This document shows, one piece after another, positions 5,092 through 6,295 of a DNA stretch of 6,295 nt (its first letter is position 1; every line of letters begins with the position of its first letter). The DNA is taken from the NCBI GenBank assembly GCA_945788205.1, contig CALZLE010000534.1, positions 1-6,295 on the forward strand, in the 5' to 3' direction. The translations under genes were made by a program, and so were the position numbers. The DNA comes from an uncultured Desulfuromonadales bacterium (GTDB taxonomy: Bacteria; Desulfobacterota; Desulfuromonadia; Desulfuromonadales; Geopsychrobacteraceae). The notes beneath the pieces are model-generated. The model ran no database searches. It worked only from the letters and a program-made list of their open reading frames with translations, and was not told the DNA's origin.

Positions 5092-6295
5092 ATGGCTCAT
5101 CACACACTCAAATCAAGCTACTCCCGGCTCGTCGAACGGCTCAACCGCTACCCGCAGGGTGCCCCGCCCTCTCGGCTGCTGTACCAAATCCTCGCCTTGC
5201 TGTTCAGCGAAAAAGAGGCGGAACTGGTCGCGCAATTACCGATCCTGCCGTTCAACGCGGAACGAGCCAGTCAGATCTGGAAGCTCGATCTGCTCAGCAG
5301 CCACAAAATTCTTGACGAACTGGCCAGCCGGGCGATTCTGGTTGATATGGAGCAAGATGGCGAAACTCTCTATATTCTACCGCCACCGATGGCTGGATTC
5401 TTCGAGTTTTCAATGATGCGCACCCGTGGCGACATCGACCAAAAACTACTCAGCGAACTGTTTTATCAGTACCTGAATATCGAAGAAGATTTCATCCGCG
5501 AACTGTTCACTGTCGGTGACACTCAGCTGGGTCGGACCTTTGTCAGCGAACCGGTCCTTAGCAACGAAAACGCTGTGCACGTTCTCGATTACGAGCGCGC
5601 CAGTGAGGTGATTAAAACCGCCAGTCATATCGGGGTCGGCATGTGCTACTGCCGGCATAAGATGCAGCATCTGGATAAAGCCTGCGACGCTGAGATGGAT
5701 ATCTGTATGACCTTCAACACGACGGCGGCATCACTGACCAAGCATGGTCACGCACGCGCCATCGATGCGGTCGAATGCCTCGACCTACTACAAAAAGCCT
5801 ACGAACAGAATCTGGTGCAATTCGGGGAGAATGTCCGCGAGAGCGTCAACTTTATCTGCAACTGCTGTGGGTGTTGCTGCGAAGCAATGATTGCGGCGCG
5901 GCGCTTTACCCATCTCAATCCGGTTCACACCAGCAACTATATCCCGCAGCTCAATCTGCAGGACTGCAATGCCTGCGGCCAATGTGTTGATATTTGTCCC
6001 GTCGAAGCGCTGACCCTCGGCTCGGCAAACGACCCGCAACAGCCGAAACGAAAACAGGCCAATCTGGTCGAAGAGCGTTGTCTCGGGTGCGGACTCTGTG
6101 TCCGAGCCTGCCTGAGAAACTGTATCGTAATGAAATCAGGTCAGAAACGCATTATCACACCACTGAACGGTAGCCATCGCGCCGTGGTCATGGCTGTCGA
6201 ACGAGGCAAACTTCAGCATCTGATTTTCGACAATCAAATTCTATTCAGCCATCGCGCACTAGCCAGTCTGCTCGGCGCAATCTTGCGGTTGCCAC
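5092..6295 (+). CDS. Cysteine-rich protein with two 4Fe-4S ferredoxin motifs (3' end outside window)
   Basis: The frame is open for 401 codons from the ATG to the window edge, so the C terminus is missing. I know no gene name for it. Three parts are visible. Residues 1-150 are helical and Cys-free; a stretch near 65-90 (ASQIWKLDLLSSHKILDEL, then ILVDMEQDGETLYILP) looks like a degenerate winged helix, followed by PPPMAGFFEFSMMR. Residues 184-263 hold a Cys/His set: MCYCRHKMQH (184-193), Cys198, Cys205 and the cluster CNCCGCCC (256-263). Residues 292-302 have C-x2-C-x2-C-x3-CP and 330-340 C-x2-C-x2-C-x3-C with Leu after the last Cys, i.e. a bacterial 2x[4Fe-4S] ferredoxin domain; Cys344 follows. 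Roughly 55 more residues follow without motifs. No signal peptide is seen, so it is likely cytoplasmic. Electron transfer or redox sensing is inferred from the clusters only. Similar proteins occur, from memory, in Geobacter-like bacteria. Confidence 0.88.
   Translation, partial: MAHHTLKSSYSRLVERLNRYPQGAPPSRLLYQILALLFSEKEAELVAQLPILPFNAERASQIWKLDLLSSHKILDELASRAILVDMEQDGETLYILPPPMAGFFEFSMMRTRGDIDQKLLSELFYQYLNIEEDFIRELFTVGDTQLGRTFVSEPVLSNENAVHVLDYERASEVIKTASHIGVGMCYCRHKMQHLDKACDAEMDICMTFNTTAASLTKHGHARAIDAVECLDLLQKAYEQNLVQFGENVRESVNFICNCCGCCCEAMIAARRFTHLNPVHTSNYIPQLNLQDCNACGQCVDICPVEALTLGSANDPQQPKRKQANLVEERCLGCGLCVRACLRNCIVMKSGQKRIITPLNGSHRAVVMAVERGKLQHLIFDNQILFSHRALASLLGAILRLP

Overview
The window reads as bacterial chromosome, probably from a Desulfuromonadales-type anaerobe (the former Deltaproteobacteria). 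This is inferred from the style of the GlnHPQ proteins, a ferredoxin family I associate with Geobacter and Desulfuromonas relatives, and apparent use of selenocysteine. No 16S or other marker is present, so the assignment is tentative. There is no sign of a mobile element, CRISPR array, tRNA or rRNA.

Layout. (1) Positions 85-2463, plus strand: a complete polar amino acid (glutamine-type) ABC importer in the order glnH (periplasmic binding protein), glnP (permease), glnQ (ATPase). A strong hairpin with no U-tract lies between glnH and glnP. (2) Positions 2477-4969, minus strand, convergent with glnQ: a two-gene unit, selO (SelO/YdiU protein adenylyltransferase) followed 12 nt later by msrA (peptide-methionine (S)-S-oxide reductase). 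(3) Positions 5092 to the window end, plus strand, divergent from selO: the 5' 401 codons of a cysteine-rich protein with two 4Fe-4S ferredoxin motifs. The 122-bp gap between selO and this gene probably holds promoters for both.

Main result. A plain ORF reading splits msrA into a catalytically dead MsrA fragment (2477-2995) and an 85-codon orphan (up to 3352). Both lie in one frame and are separated only by a TGA at 3095-3097. That TGA sits exactly where MsrA enzymes have the catalytic Cys of GCFW, giving G-U-F-W. A bacterial SECIS-like hairpin with a GGU-type apical loop follows 19 nt after the TGA. The gene is best read as a membrane-anchored selenoprotein MsrA of 287 residues with Sec82. 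In addition, selO ends Cys-Ser-Ser-TGA, and that TGA occupies the position of Sec in the CxxU tail of eukaryotic SelO. It lies in the msrA frame, so a single frame runs from selO through msrA broken only by two TGAs. I read the first TGA as a true stop, because a strong Shine-Dalgarno and ATG follow it and no SECIS-like hairpin does.

How the genes work together. glnHPQ should take up glutamine or a related polar amino acid. selO and msrA look translationally coupled and share a redox and oxidative-damage theme: SelO AMPylates redox proteins and MsrA repairs oxidised methionine. The divergent ferredoxin-like gene fits an anaerobic electron-transfer or redox-sensing setting, but its function is unknown.
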